This document shows positions 10,086-21,099 of a DNA stretch of 64,000 bases, piece after piece. The notes under the pieces were generated by a model that worked only from the letters and a program-made list of their open reading frames with translations, did not search any database and had not been told where the DNA came from. The position numbers and the translations under genes were made by a program. Location of the stretch: assembly GCF_009727055.1 (NCBI RefSeq), contig NC_052359.1:8601733-8665732 (forward strand), read 5' to 3'. The DNA comes from Benincasa hispida. Its lineage: Eukaryota > Streptophyta > Magnoliopsida > Cucurbitales > Cucurbitaceae. The first letter of the stretch is position 1. Each line of letters starts with the position of its first letter.

Positions 10086-11030
10086 CCCTCCCCCACTTGT
10101 TTTTACAATGACCTCTGTTGCGCTTCTTCTCTTGTGATGCCTTCTCCTTATCACTTGCATGGTAGTCATTACTTGTGGCTCAATCTTCTCCATGCTCTTT
10201 AGGGGGATCATACAAAGTTTACAATCTTCGAGCACCAAGAGAGTGTTTTAGGATGGTGCCAATAGGGCATCGACTTTTATGAAAAAGGCTAGACCAAGTA
10301 TTGTCTTATGGTCATCCATAGATACAATGGTAAAGTCTAGTTTACCGTGCCAATTGCCTATCCTTGTTTTTACTCCCCCAAGCTATCCTTTTGCTTGCTT
10401 GGCGTTTTAGTTGACTACTTTAATCGAGGTTCTATCCTTTGTATATTTTAAGCCAAGTCATTGAGCTTCTTGCACGTCCATGAAGTTGTGCATAGCTCCT
10501 AAATCCAGCATAACGGTTGCCTTTTTTCCATTAATTGTGGCGTCCGTATAGAGTAGGCCCTTGTCTTTGCTCTTCTCGACAGGCGCCTCGAAAATGGTCG
10601 TTATTCGTTGCAGCAAGCCCATCTATGCTTTGGACTCTTCAACCTTCTCCTCTTTGTCCCAATGTTGTGCTACAAGAGCACTTTAGGTATTCTTACTTGG
10701 ACAATCCCTCATCCAGTGTAGCCCATTACAAATGAAACAGGGCTTAGGAGGTGTGGTCTTAAGAGACTTACCCTCTCTCGTAGAAGAACCTCTCCCTTTT
10801 TTACCATTTGAGATTCGTGAGTTCTCCTCATCCTTTTGGGCAAGATCTTTCTTTGGTTCGAACCCTCTTTCTTCTTCATTCGAAGGAATGAACTTCTTGC
10901 CTTTTGGGGTGGAGTAATTTGTGAGCAATTTGATAGCAACAATGGCATCGTCCAACGTCGAGACATTGTGCCTGTCAAGCTCTATCCTCACCCAATCTTT
11001 AAGTCCATCCTTGAAGTAGAAAAGGTATGC
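10086..11030 (-). pseudogene. gag-pro: Ty3/gypsy gag C-terminus and aspartic protease remnant
   Basis: The minus-strand frame 10991-10683 ends in a zinc knuckle, CFICNGLHWMRDCP, with CX2CX3HX4C spacing: one residue shorter than the standard CX2CX4HX4C between the second Cys and the His. Reading further on the minus strand, with stops and shifts, gives a retroviral-type aspartic protease: M-L-D-L-G-A-M-H-N-F-M near 10510 (the DSGAT active site has become DLGAM), then LGGVKTRIGNWHGKLDFTIV and SMDDHKTILGLAFF around 10390-10280. It stops at the purine tract near 10098. The family call is firm; the protein is dead. Confidence 0.78.
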
Positions 11031-11768
11031 GACCCTCTAGCATGATCTAGGGCCTTCCAGAACCATCTAGCATGTTTTAGCACTGTCTCGCATCTTCTAG
11101 AGGCTTTTAGGGCTGTCCAGCCCTTTCTAGCACCATGTGGCACTGTCTAGTGCTTTCCAGACGCATCTGGGGTGTACGTGAGGGGCGTTGGCAATGTCCA
11201 GCACCTTTTAGGTCTGCCTAGGCCTGTTTAGAATCTCACAAAAGCTTCTCAGATTGTCTGAAGCGCTCACGGACCATCTGGCATCATCTGAAGGCGCCTG
11301 TCCTTGGGGCGCGTGTGCAGGGTGGCACGCGCGTCTATTGTCTGCGTGCAGGGTCGCCCATCTGGGCGTTGCGCACACATGCTGGGGCATGCACGTTTGG
11401 ACTCGCGCACGTTGGGCCTTCAGCTACGTGCATGTGCACGTGCGCTTAGCCGTGCACACAGTTGTGTGCCTAACCTCGTGCACGTCTGCACTGATTGTCG
11501 TGTGCACGCTTGCTCACTGGGGCGCTTGTTTGGGCGCTTGTCCAGGCATGTGCCTGTCTTGGCATGCCCTTGCGTGCCTGTGCCTGGGCATACAAATGCG
11601 TTGGGCGTCTGTGATGGGCTTGCGCCTGGGACAGTGGTGCACAAGTTGGCCTTATGTGGCGACTTGAAGATGCCTTCCAACGGGTCTTGACTCTTCCTTG
11701 GTTGTGCTAAAGGAGCCTTGGGCTTTGCATTGGCTCGACTTGAAAGGCCATTTTTGTGGGACGTGACA
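11031..11768 (-). repeat. GC-rich LTR, truncated copy (5' LTR in element orientation)
   Basis: Matches 9357-10085 base for base over most of its length, starting GACCCTCTAGCATGATC and ending GTGGGACGTGACA. The left 446 bp of the full copy are missing; in their place the gag reading frame begins. The junction is therefore a deletion or template switch. Confidence 0.75.
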
Positions 11769-12493
11769 TTGGGCTCCTAAAATAACTTGTAGAACAAGAT
11801 TGAATGGGAGTGGTTCTTTGTTTATATAGTAGTAATGCGATTGTGATGCAGTTGTATAGCTCAAGAAAACTTATCTATTGGTCGAAACTTAACGATTGAT
11901 CTTTGTTTCGATTACTTTTCTATTTATTAGTCTCATATGAAACGATATTTAAAATTACTTCTTTTTTACTACTTATGACAGTGTATGCTTGCACTTGACC
12001 TTAAAAATTTACTAAATTACCATCCATACACGTTGTGGTTATTGAGATATATATGAAGTTACATATTAATGTCGAAATGAAATAAGTATATTAAAGTTAA
12101 TTAAAATCAGTTGGGATAAAATATTAAAGTCCTTTGAAAAGGAATTAATTAAAAATAATGATATGTAATTAAACAAAAATCATTTACCATTATATGTAGA
12201 ATCTCTATTATGGAAAATATAAAATATAATAGCATCATAAACGTTGAATGAGAACTAAGAGTAAAATGTTAAGAAAAATGAAGCATAAAATCTAGTCAAG
12301 CTGAAGCCAACAATTTTCATAAAAATTGACTTATTTTTAGGAAAATATGACATTATGGCATATTTTTCATAATTTACAGTAACCAAATATCTTTAAAATT
12401 CCTTTAAAAAAATCTTTAAAATAAAAAATATCGTATTTTTCCTTAAAGAATTCTTAAAAAAAAATCAATAAGAGATTAAAATTTAATTTTGAT

Positions 12494-12600
12494 CGGTCAA
12501 TCTAGACATAGCTTAACTGGTAAAGTATTTTCTTGATCAAAATTTCAATCTCCCCTCAACCGGTTGAAAAAAGCTTATATGTAATTTCTTAAAGTGACTT
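12494..12600 (+). repeat. tRNA-like (SINE-type) fragment
   Basis: TAGCTTAACTGGTAAAGTA (near 12507) resembles an A box and AATTTCAATCTC (12541-12552) resembles a decayed B box, about 33 bases apart as in tRNA-derived SINEs. No poly-A end or flanking duplication was established. Confidence 0.4.
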
Positions 12601-12834
12601 AACACATAAAATTTTCATAAGTTTTAGTAGCCCTAGAATCAATACAGATCTGCCCATGCTCTTTACCTATTAAATATTTTTCTAGTCACATCTATTTGAA
12701 TTCTAAATAAAATACTATTCAATACAAAGCATTAATGGTTAATAAATTTAGATTAGCGGTTTGAATCTCAATCTCATCCTTCTATCACCTTAAAGAAGAT
12801 AAAATAATTGACACATCAATATAAGTATATATAA

Positions 12835-12930
12835 CCTTTTTTCAGACAACAGGAATAAGGGATTTGAATCACAAATTTCTCGATCGTTAACATATTTGTA
12901 TATGTCAGTTGAGAGTTATGCTCGCTTTTG
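12835..12930 (-). repeat. tRNA-like (SINE-type) fragment, antisense
   Basis: GGGATTTGAATC near 12860 and GTTGAGAGTTATGCTC near 12909 are the complements of a B box and of GAGCATAACT..CAAC. The second also matches the monomers of the array at 17214-17520, so both seem to be one family. Confidence 0.4.
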
Positions 12931-13608
12931 ATATAAATGAACTAACATAAATTAATTATGAATATTTTAAGAAAAGATTTTAATAAAGTTAGCTCCTAAT
13001 CTCACCATGGGTTTGGCCATGCTCTTTATACACATTAAATATCTTGTTAGGCACATATAGATGACTAATAAATACAATATTATTCAATGAAAATAGTTAA
13101 TGATTAATAATGAACTAAAAAAATTAATGATTAATAAATTCAAATGAAGGTGTCTTGTTGGTACCATAGCCAACTATCAACTTTTTCTTCACTCAAATCT
13201 TCCTAACAAAATTTTCACCAACTCAATCAACATAATAGTTATTTAAAACTAAGAGCATGATTTAACTTTAGAGAATTTCGGTATGATTTGCCATTAATTT
13301 TAAAATGAAAATATACCTTATTAATATAAGTAGTAACCATCGATTATCTTATTAAGTATTTTTACTAACCATATTTGTACATTTTCAAGATCTCTCATTT
13401 AAAGGAGTTCTTAGTTCATTCATGTGATATCCGTTTCCGTCCTATAATATCCAACATCGTGATCCGTGTTCATGAAATTTTATTTTTTAAAAAAATAGTA
13501 ACCATAAACAAATAAAAATTAAACTAAGAAATTTGTCATAACATTATATTAGTGGGGAAAGAGAAGACATGATGATTTTTAGCATTAAATTTATCAAAAC
13601 CAACTTGC

Positions 13609-13614
13609 TATAAA
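13609..13614 (+). promoter_or_regulatory. Candidate TATA box of the P450 remnant
   Basis: TATAAA, 71 bases before the ATG at 13685, a normal plant distance once a short leader is allowed for. Confidence 0.5.
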
Positions 13615-13684
13615 GCCTCACCTCCTAACAAGCCTATTTAAGAAAGGAAATGTGCCATTCTTTTCTTCAAGTTAATTAAGAAAA

Positions 13685-13887
13685 ATGTGGTTTCTTTTGA
13701 TAGGAGGTCTTGTTGTTTTAGGTATTACAACAATTATATGGCTTTTTACTTGGAAAAATCTCAAATACAATGAAAAGCTTCCAAAAAGTTCAATGGGTTT
13801 TCCACTACTTGGTGAAATTTTGCAGTTCCTTATTCCCCATTCTTCTTTTGATATTTCTCCTTATTTCATCAAAACCAGAATTGATAG
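13685..13887 (+). pseudogene. P450 remnant, exon 1 (anchor and proline-rich hinge)
   Basis: Open from ATG 13685, 67 codons plus two bases. A hydrophobic anchor covers residues 2-21 (WFLLIGGLVVLGITTIIWLF), then the basic KNLKYNEK and the hinge LPKSSMGFPLLGE. It ends FIKTRID with AG|GT at 13887/13888; AG joins G at 15140 to make the next Arg codon. Confidence 0.85.
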
Positions 13888-14059
13888 GTCTTTTTAAAAT
13901 ATATATCTTTATCCAACCCTTCTTATATGTTTCTAGGTTGAATTATATTTATATTGTTAATATATAGTGTACTATATATTTTTCTTATATATATATCCTC
14001 AACTAAAATGTCACTGAATCTCTCACACCCTCACTTGTTGAATTTAAAATAAGATATTT

Positions 14060-14400
14060 AATATGACCTGATTGAGGTTTGAAAGTGATTTTGAAATGGT
14101 TAAAATCACTTTTGTTATTTTTAAAATCGTTTTGATTCATGTGTATAAGGTGTGTTTGGATTAACTTTCTAAGTATTAGTGTTTCTAAGTGGAAAAAAAA
14201 GTGTTTATAAACACTTAGAAAGTTAATCCAAACTTAATTATCCAAAACCAAGTTTGATGATATGAAAATTGCATTAAAAGTGTAAAATTAAACATTCAAT
14301 TAATTTTAAGTTATTAAAGTGCATAATAATTTTGAATCTGGCAAAAGTGATTTTAACAATTTTAACAATCATATTTACCCAGTTCCAAATGGCTTTGTTA
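14060..14400. repeat. Foldback (MITE-like) repeat in P450 intron 1
   Basis: At its centre 14154-14174 is a perfect inverted complement of 14213-14233 (21 bases, beginning GTTTGGATTAACTTTC). Further out, AAAGTGATTTT / AAAATCACTTT pairs (14089-14122) and GCAAAAGTGATTTTAAC (14340-14356) give outer arms. No coding content. Confidence 0.6.
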
Positions 14401-15139
14401 TAGGCATAGAGGAAATTTTTTATCGAAATCTTTCGATAGCCTTGAAATTTCGGTAGGAGGGAAATTCCATTTCTCCCTCATTTTCTTGAAATTTCAAAAT
14501 TTTACCGAAAGTTGAGGGTTTTTCTAAAAAAAACAATTAACTATGCTAGTTCAATGGCTCTTTTACCATTAAAAATATATATATATTAAAAAAACCGCAT
14601 ATTTATTTTTAACTTCATTCAAACATTTTTTTCATTATATTTTTATATTATTTCATCTCAAAATTGAATTGATATAAGTTTTTTATTGTATTTTTACATT
14701 ATTTCATCTCAAATATTTTATATGTAAATATTTCATGTCCATCAATTTTGTAATTAATCACCAATATTTGATATTAATCTATAATTATTTTTCTATTCAT
14801 TTTTTGAATTTCTACTCTCGCATTGATATTTACATAAATATTGTACAATGTACATATAAATATTGTCTTAATTTATAGAAATAATGATGATTAAATATCG
14901 CCAATTATAGTCTAATTCAGCCACAATCAAAGTTTCATTAACTAGTTATAACTATTTCCATCAATTTCCTTAAAGTTTTCCAAACTTTTCATCGATATTT
15001 CTATAAAATCAGGACTTCGATATTTCCATTGACATTGATATTTCAAACATTTGGTTATATGATAATCCAAATATAAACATAACTAGAAAACAAGTTTTAT
15101 AAAAGAGAGTCCAAATTCATAGATTATTATACTTTTCAG

Positions 15140-15463
15140 GTATGGACCAATTTTCAGAACTAGTTTGATGAGACAGCCAGCAATTATCTCAACAGATCCT
15201 GACTTAAACCATTTAATCTTTCAACAAGAAGGTCATTTGATTCCAAAGTTGTTATCCCAATGGCTTAACAAAAGATATTTGGAAGACAAAACATCCTTTC
15301 TTTGCATGGCAATATTTTTAAATCTCTAAAGAATATGATCATTAATCATTTTGGTATTGAAAGTTTGAAAATTTTGGTTCCTGAGTTTGAGGCTACAATA
15401 AACACAACATTGAGACACTGGTCATCTCATAGCATGATTGAATTGAAAGATGAGATTGCAAGT
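15140..15463 (+). pseudogene. P450 remnant, exon 2
   Basis: The acceptor TTTTCAG ends at 15139 and the donor AGT|GTAAGT is at 15463/15464. The first frame reads YGPIFRTSLMRQPAIISTD, then LNHLIFQQEGHLIPKLLSQW up to TSFL near 15302. The continuation HGNIFKSLKNMIINHFGIES ... ELKDEIAS is in another frame from about 15306. One base has been lost between them (about 15303), which would truncate any protein. Confidence 0.82.
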
Positions 15464-16227
15464 GTAAGTTTTAAGGAAAAAAAATGACAAAGCTTAGTCC
15501 TCTCTGAACTTATATGTTTGTGTATGTTTTGCTTCTAACGTTTAAAAAGTATCTCATAGATTTCTGAGTTTTAAAAAATATTCTTAAACTTTCAATTTTT
15601 TATCGAATAAATTTGTTAAAACATCTTGAATGTGTTATGTAATGCTCCAAATAACCAAGTAAAGGGTCTTGTATTTATGTTATCTATGATTTTGGCTTTT
15701 AGGGTTTAGAGAAGTGTGATATATAAACTTTTTAACTCTACTAGCGCCTCTGAATCTGTAATCTAATATTTTCTATCTAATAATAAACTATTATTAGTGA
15801 ACAACACATGAATCTCTGTGTTAATTTCTCTATTGTTTATATTTTCTCGCTATTTTTATTTGTCAATTTCATAACAAGGTTAATGAATTTCCATGACCAA
15901 TTCTACATTTCTTTCTTATTCATGGACTTATTAACAAATTTGAAATTTATAGTCCAATTAAACATAAATTTTAATTTTATATTGGTTGATTTTTTTAAAA
16001 AAAAAAAATTCTATGTCAATGATCTATTGGACATAAAAGTGAAAGTTTAGGGACCTATACCACTGAGACACCAAAATTAAAATATTCAAAAATCTAAATG
16101 TTGATATATCTGCAAATTCTTTTGCATTGTGCTATACAAATATTTTGGGTCTGATTACTATTTTTGCATTCTTTGATAAACTTTTTTTTAATTAGATAAT
16201 ATTGATTGCTTGGGTTTGTTCATCCAA

Positions 16228-16377
16228 ATGATATTTGATTTCACTTCAAAGAGGTTGATTAGTTATGATCTAGAAAGTTCATCCGAGAATTTGGAAAAGA
16301 ATTTTGTTGCTTTCATTAAGGGTTTGATTTCCTTGCCTCTTAATTTTTCCGAAACGACTCATCACAAATGTATATAG
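16228..16377 (+). pseudogene. P450 remnant, exon 3
   Basis: Reads MIFDFTSKRLISYDLESSSE and on to FIKGLISLPLN...HHKC. The base pair before ATG is AA where an acceptor AG is expected. The last codon is TAG where the family has Gln (CAG), and the next bases ATAAAT look like a mutated GTAAAT donor. Both splice sites are therefore lost by single transitions. Confidence 0.75.
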
Positions 16378-16661
16378 ATAAATTCGAGTCAACAGGAATA
16401 TAACTTAATTAAAATAAGATATATACTCTTGGTCATGAAATCATTAGCTCAAATCATTCCTTAACATATAAAAAATTGTTTTGCTAAAGGTAAAAGATAA
16501 AACTCTGAGATATAGCACATGAAAATTTTGTCAAATTCAAAAGCTTAAGTGAATGAGTTACGATATATTATGGTCTTTTATTCCTAAATTAACCTTAAAA
16601 CCAACATTATAGTTGTGATTTAAAAATTTAAATCTTGAAGTTGGATGTATTTCTTTGACAG

Positions 16662-16917
16662 GGTAAGAAAAAAAACAATGAGGATGTTCAGAAACATGCT
16701 ACAAGAAAGGAAGGCAAAACTAAGGAAAAAACAACAAAGTGATTGTTTTTATTTTGTTATTGAAGAACTTGAGAAAGATGAAACTTTTCTCACTGAGGAA
16801 ATTGCTTTGAACTTGATATTTTTTCTACTATTTGCAAGCTTTGAAACTACTTCACTTGCTCTTACTTTAGCCATCAAATTTCTCATTGACCATCCTCATG
16901 TATTGAAGAACTTAATG
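16662..16917 (+). pseudogene. P450 remnant, exon 4 with I-helix
   Basis: Acceptor TTGACAG ends at 16661; donor ATG|GTATAT is at 16917/16918. Reads KKKTMRMFRNMLQERKAKL, an insert QQSDCFYFV, and the I-helix NLIFFLLFASFETTSLALTL. The AGxDTT oxygen-activation motif appears as ASFETT, which I recall as normal for CYP87. This exon is intact by itself. Confidence 0.85.
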
Positions 16918-17037
16918 GTATATTTAATGTTAATACTTTTTTAATGAGGCTTAATGTTAAACTTTTTTTATAAGGCTTAAGTGAATGAGTCCATTTCAAC
17001 CTTCAAATTTAACATCTAAATTTGAATAAGTGTGTTA

Positions 17038-17115
17038 CGAAATAGCCTTTAGGTCAATTGGTAATTTAACAGGATATCAGAGACGGAGGTCCTGTGTTCA
17101 AATTAATGTAATGTC
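17038..17115 (+). repeat. tRNA-like (SINE-type) fragment
   Basis: GCCTTTAGGTCAATTGGTAA (A-box-like, near 17045) and CCTGTGTTCAAATTA (B-box-like, near 17091) have tRNA-like spacing. The whole reads like a tRNA-derived SINE head. Confidence 0.5.
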
Positions 17116-17213
17116 ATTTCCTCCGCAACGAAATTGATCTCAACTTTTTGGGTCTTTTACAAATTTTCAAGCCAAATAAGGGGTATTAAAGCCATAACTA
17201 AATCAGTCAACCT

Positions 17214-17520
17214 GAGGATAACTCAATAGTTAGATATATACTTTCGATCAAAAAGTTAAAGATTCAAAATCAAGTCAAATAAGTCATCCTTAGCATAATT
17301 CAACAGTTAAATCATATACTCTCGATCAAAATATTAAGAATTTGAAATCAAGTCAAATAAATTGCAATGAGCATATAACTCAACATTTAAGTTATATACT
17401 CTCGATCAAAAGATTATGAAATCAAAATTATGTCAAATAAGTTAACTTGAACATAACTTAATAGTTAAGTCATATATTACTTCGAATGAAAATGTTTAAA
17501 ATTCGAATCTTTACCTAATA
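17214..17520 (+). repeat. Tandem array of four tRNA-like monomers, about 79 bp each
   Basis: Units begin near 17214 (GGATAACTCAATAGTTA), 17293 (GCATAATTCAACAGTTA), 17371 (GCATATAACTCAACATTTAA) and 17451 (ACATAACTTAATAGTTAA). Each continues TATACTCTCGATCAAAA and then a GATTCAAAATC-like word. The two words sit about 35 bases apart, like polymerase III A and B boxes. The last unit is the most diverged. Confidence 0.6.
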
Positions 17521-17915
17521 TTTTGAACTTGAAAAAAAAAATCAAATCAAAGAAATTATTCCCAACCAACACACACAAACTAAGCCAACAAGTCAAACAT
17601 GTAAAAATGTGGTCAGACTCATCATAAATCCCAAATCTAGCTAAAATGTATCCATCATGACCCATAATAAACTTGTGCCTACAAGAAAAACTTACTCCAA
17701 TTATTACAATCATACTCATAATCATAGCTACCCATAAATTTTAAAACAAGTTTGAAAATGCAATCAATTTGAAGGGTTTGATTTCATGATTCATTCAAGT
17801 TTATAGTTCAATTCAATCAACAAATTTAAAATTTAAACATAAAATTGACTCATTGAGCTAAGGAAAAAAAAAGACGAAGATGAATAACTTTTAACAAATT
17901 TGTGTTCTTGATATC

Positions 17916-17920
17916 ATAAA
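17916..17920. repeat. Target site duplication ATAAA, left copy
   Basis: ATAAA precedes the LTR start TGTTTTCTAAC at 17921; the same word follows the right LTR at 22384-22388. Confidence 0.88.
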
Positions 17921-18171
17921 TGTTTTCTAACTAATAAGAGGGAAATGAGAAAAATGGAAAGTGTGTCTATTTCATTTATTAGAAAACTCCATATAAATAC
18001 ATATCTTAAGTCTAAAAATAGATTCCACAATGTTAGCAACTAATCCCACTAACTCCACAAGAATAGAAACTTAGACTTGACTACAACTAAAAATAACTTC
18101 AACTATTTCCTAGAAACTAGGAATTGACTAGACCATCTCAAAAACTAATTTGCAATTTTGAGTTACAAACA
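17921..18171 (-). repeat. Left LTR (3' LTR of the antisense copia)
   Basis: 251 bp, plus-strand ends TGTTTTCTAAC and TTACAAACA. It carries a 16-17 base stretch (AAAAATAACTTCAACT near 18088) absent from the right LTR. Confidence 0.92.
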
Positions 18172-18231
18172 TTCTCCTCCTAACTCAAATACTGCAAACA
18201 CCTAACTTGCTCCTAAGAGCTTGAAAATGAC

Positions 18232-18933
18232 TCACACAAAAAGACTTAGGAAGATATCAGCTATTTGCTCTTCTGAGCTGCAATGTACCAGTTGCACTTC
18301 TCCTTCCTTCTGCATCTCTCTCAGAATATAATACTTGATCTTAAAATGTTTGGTCCTTCCATGAAAAACTAGATTCAATGAAATGGCTAGAGTGGCTTGG
18401 TTATCCACAAATACTTTCACACACTTTTACTGCTTCAGATGCAAGTCATACATCAATTTCTTCAACCAAACAGCTTGGTTGACTGTTGTCGTCGCTGCAA
18501 TGAATTCAACTTCTGCAGTTGACTGAGCCACTATATCTTGCTTTTTTGAACACCATGAGAAACACCCTGAGGCAAAAGTGAAACAATAGCCCAAGGTGCT
18601 CTTCATATCATCTAATGACCTAGCCCAATCACTATCTGAATAGCCTTGTAACTCAAAATTTTCAACTTTACTAAATTTGATCCCAAAAGACAGTGTGCCT
18701 TTCAGATATCTCATAACCCTTTTTCCAACAACTATATGATTCTTGCTTGGGCAGTGAAGAAATTTAGATAAGACACTTACAGTGTACATAATGTCAAGCC
18801 TAATGGATGTGAGATACATGAGGCATCCAACTAGACTTCTGTACACATTCTCATCGGCAAGTTCCTCTCCATCATCCTTTTGCAACTTCTCTTTCTGAAT
18901 CATTGGAGTGTTCACACTCTTACACTCCTCCAT
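18232..18933 (-). pseudogene. pol: copia RNase H remnant
   Basis: Minus-strand reading with RSLVGCLMYLTSIRLDIMYT, QGYSDSDWARSLDDMKSTLG (first catalytic Asp), QSTAEVEFIAA (Glu), and after one stop near 18426 VDNQATLAISLN (Asp) and TKHFKIKYYILRE. The acidic residues are present, but the frame is broken by the stop. Confidence 0.85.
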
Positions 18934-19820
18934 ATTAAACCTCTTCGATATCTCTCTTACATACTTCTTCTAACATATGAGCATTTCATTCTGCCTTTGC
19001 TGAATCTCCATACCTAGGAAGCAATGCATCAGACCTAGATCAGTCATCTCAAACACCTTCATAATTTCTTGCTTGAATATCTCTATCTAAACATCATCAC
19101 TTCCTGTCACTAGCAAGTCATCTACAAATAGAGATACAATCACAATAGCAGTACTTGATTTCTTCACATAGAGTGTGGATTCACTTAGACTCTTCATAAA
19201 ACCCAGGTTCAGCAAATGATCATCCATCTTGCTATACCATGCCCTAAGAGCTTGCTTCAACCCATAGAGAGCCTTCTTCAACAAATAAACCTTTTGCTCT
19301 TGTCCTGGTATGATAAATCCGTCTGGTTGCTCGACATAGATCTCTTCTTCTAACAATCCATTTAGGAATACTGACTTCACATCTAGCTAATACATCTTCC
19401 ATCCATGCTAGGCTGACACAGCCAGTAGTAACCTAATTGTGTCCCTTCTTCAACTGGAGCAAAAGTTTCAGAAAAATAAATTCCCTAGACTTGTGCATAC
19501 CCTTTTACCACTAACCTGGCCTTGAGCTTGTTCACATATCCATCTGGGTTCAATTTGGTTTTGAAAACCCATTTGACTCCAATCACTTTCCTGTCTGCAT
19601 GCTTCTCTACCAGCTCCCATGTATTATTTTTCTCTATCATACTCAACTTTTCCTTCATTGCCTCCATCCACTTCATATCTCTTTTAGCTTCTACATATCC
19701 TGCAGGCTCTAATGCAGCTACACTTCTTCTTTCATACAACTCCCTCAATAGTCTAGTCCCTCTAACTGGTGCATCATCAACTAATTCATCAGGATCCAAA
19801 GAGACTTCTTGTTGCTTCAC
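18934..19820 (-). pseudogene. pol: copia reverse transcriptase remnant
   Basis: Minus strand: KWMEAMKEKLSMIEKNNTWE, KWVFKTKLNPDG, then after a stop near 19484 and a short gap [35 protein letters not shown] and the active-site box [12 protein letters not shown] (YVDD in most copia). TDLGLMHCFLGMEI follows. Stops near 19484, 19384, 19086 and 18970 prevent a continuous enzyme. Confidence 0.87.
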
Positions 19821-19988
19821 CTCTGCTTCTTTTGTCCAGTCTCACTCATCATCCTCCAAAAACTGAACATCTCTACTAATCACCATCTTCTCTGTGTGAG
19901 GTTGATAGATCTTGTAGGCTTTAGACACCATGCTATAGCCTACAAAGATTCCTGGTTCGGCCTTCTCACGCAACTTGTCTCTCTTCAC

Positions 19989-21093
19989 CTATGGAACATA
20001 AGAAAAACACAAGCAGCCAAACACCTTAAAATTTGTCAGGTTTGGTTTAGTACCAAACCAAGCATCATAAGGTGTCTTCTTCTCCAATACCCCCATAGAT
20101 AGTCTATTCAATAGCAAGACTGTTGTGTTTGCTACTTCAGCCCAAAATTTCTTTGGCAAGTTTTTCTCATGCAATAAGCATCTTGTCATTTCCATAATAC
20201 TCCTATTCTTCCTCTCACTGACTCCATTTTGCTGTAGAGAATATGAAACAGTGAGTTGATGCTCTATCCCAGTTTCTTCACATAAGGAATTGAACCTTTG
20301 CAATGTATATTCAGTCCCATTATCAGTTCTCACCACCTGAATCTTACAGCCACTTTGATTCCCAACCCATCTCTTAAACTTCAGAAACACTTCAGCTACT
20401 TCAGACTTATGCTTCATGAAATATATCCAACACATTCTAGTATAATCATCAATAAAGATAATGAAATACCTGCTACCATTTAATGAGCGAGTTGGTTGAG
20501 GTCCACACAAGTCAGTGTGGATGAGCTGCAACTTCTCAGTTATTTTCCATTGTGACTTCTTGAAAGGGAGCCTTGTTTTATTCCCTATTAAACAAGCTCT
20601 GAAGTTTGTTTTCAGCTCCTCTAGAACTGGTACTCCTACTGCCATCTCATTCTTCTACAAATACTGCAACCCTTTCTGATGAAAATGCCCCAACCTCTTG
20701 TTCCATAACTCAGTGCCATTCACTTGACACTTGAAAGCTATCTGCTTCTTCCAGAAGTGGATCCAACGAGAAGATCTTGTGCTGCATCTTTATTTTGAAC
20801 AAATCATTCCTATTGGAATCAGAAATAAGCCACTTTCCTTCTTCAAACAACACTTTGAATCCTTTCTTTACTAATTGACCAACACTTAACAAGTTTTGAT
20901 CAATTTCAGGGACTAACAATACTTCAGTAATCAACTTGGTTCCAGCACAGCTCTCTATTGACACTGTGTCGTTCCTCTTTACTTCTAAATACTCACCGTT
21001 TTCTATCTTCACCCTTGACTTGAATAACTTGTCAAGGTCCTTGAACAACTCTTTGTCACTTGTCATGTGATTGGTACACCCACTATCAACCAA
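19989..21093 (-). pseudogene. pol: copia protease and integrase remnant
   Basis: The protease starts LVDSGCTNHMTSDKEL (active-site DSG intact; the usual preceding Trp is a stop). LLSVGQLVKKGFKVLFEEG and the pre-integrase stretch LWNKRLGH follow near 20705. The integrase core has HTDLCGP, VRTDNGTEY and NGVSERKNRSIMEM, so the D, D, E triad is visible, then the GTKPNLTNFKVFGC end. Stops at about 21094, 20650 and 19988 break the frame. Confidence 0.87.
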
Positions 21094-21099
21094 TCAACC

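Larger units (their letters stand above)
8911..11768 (-). mobile_element. Truncated Ty3/gypsy element with gag-protease only (minus strand)
   Basis: Two direct copies of a GC-rich LTR (8911-10085 complete; 11031-11768 truncated on its left) enclose 945 bp of minus-strand gag and protease sequence. In element orientation: LTR start TGTCACG at 11768, gag zinc knuckle, protease, purine tract (AAGTGGGGGAGGG, complement of 10086-10098), second LTR. No RT, RNase H or integrase is present. The primer site and gag N-terminus are also missing, because gag runs directly into the truncated LTR copy at 11031. I could not find matching target duplications: CTTAG on the left, TTGGG on the right. Confidence 0.72.
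11769..13600. other. AT-rich intergenic stretch with short interspersed repeats
   Basis: I see no gene here. The stretch at 12650-12750 (CATGCTCTTTACCTATTAAA...) is repeated in diverged form at 13015-13110, a direct repeat 365 bp apart. tRNA-like repeat fragments are listed separately. The last few hundred bases form the upstream region of the P450 remnant. Confidence 0.6.

Noticed and set aside
9604..10238. Several overlapping open frames on both strands (60-97 codons)
   Set aside because: They fall in a GC-rich LTR where stops are rare by composition, overlap each other in all frames, and recur in the second LTR copy; no domain is recognisable.
11208..11864. Open frames up to 137 codons on both strands
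   Set aside because: Same GC-rich LTR, second copy. Repeated words such as ACPGMC/LACP are translated repeats.
17038..17115. A functional tRNA gene
   Set aside because: Box-like words are present, but I could not close an acceptor stem or an anticodon arm; a tRNA-derived repeat explains it better.
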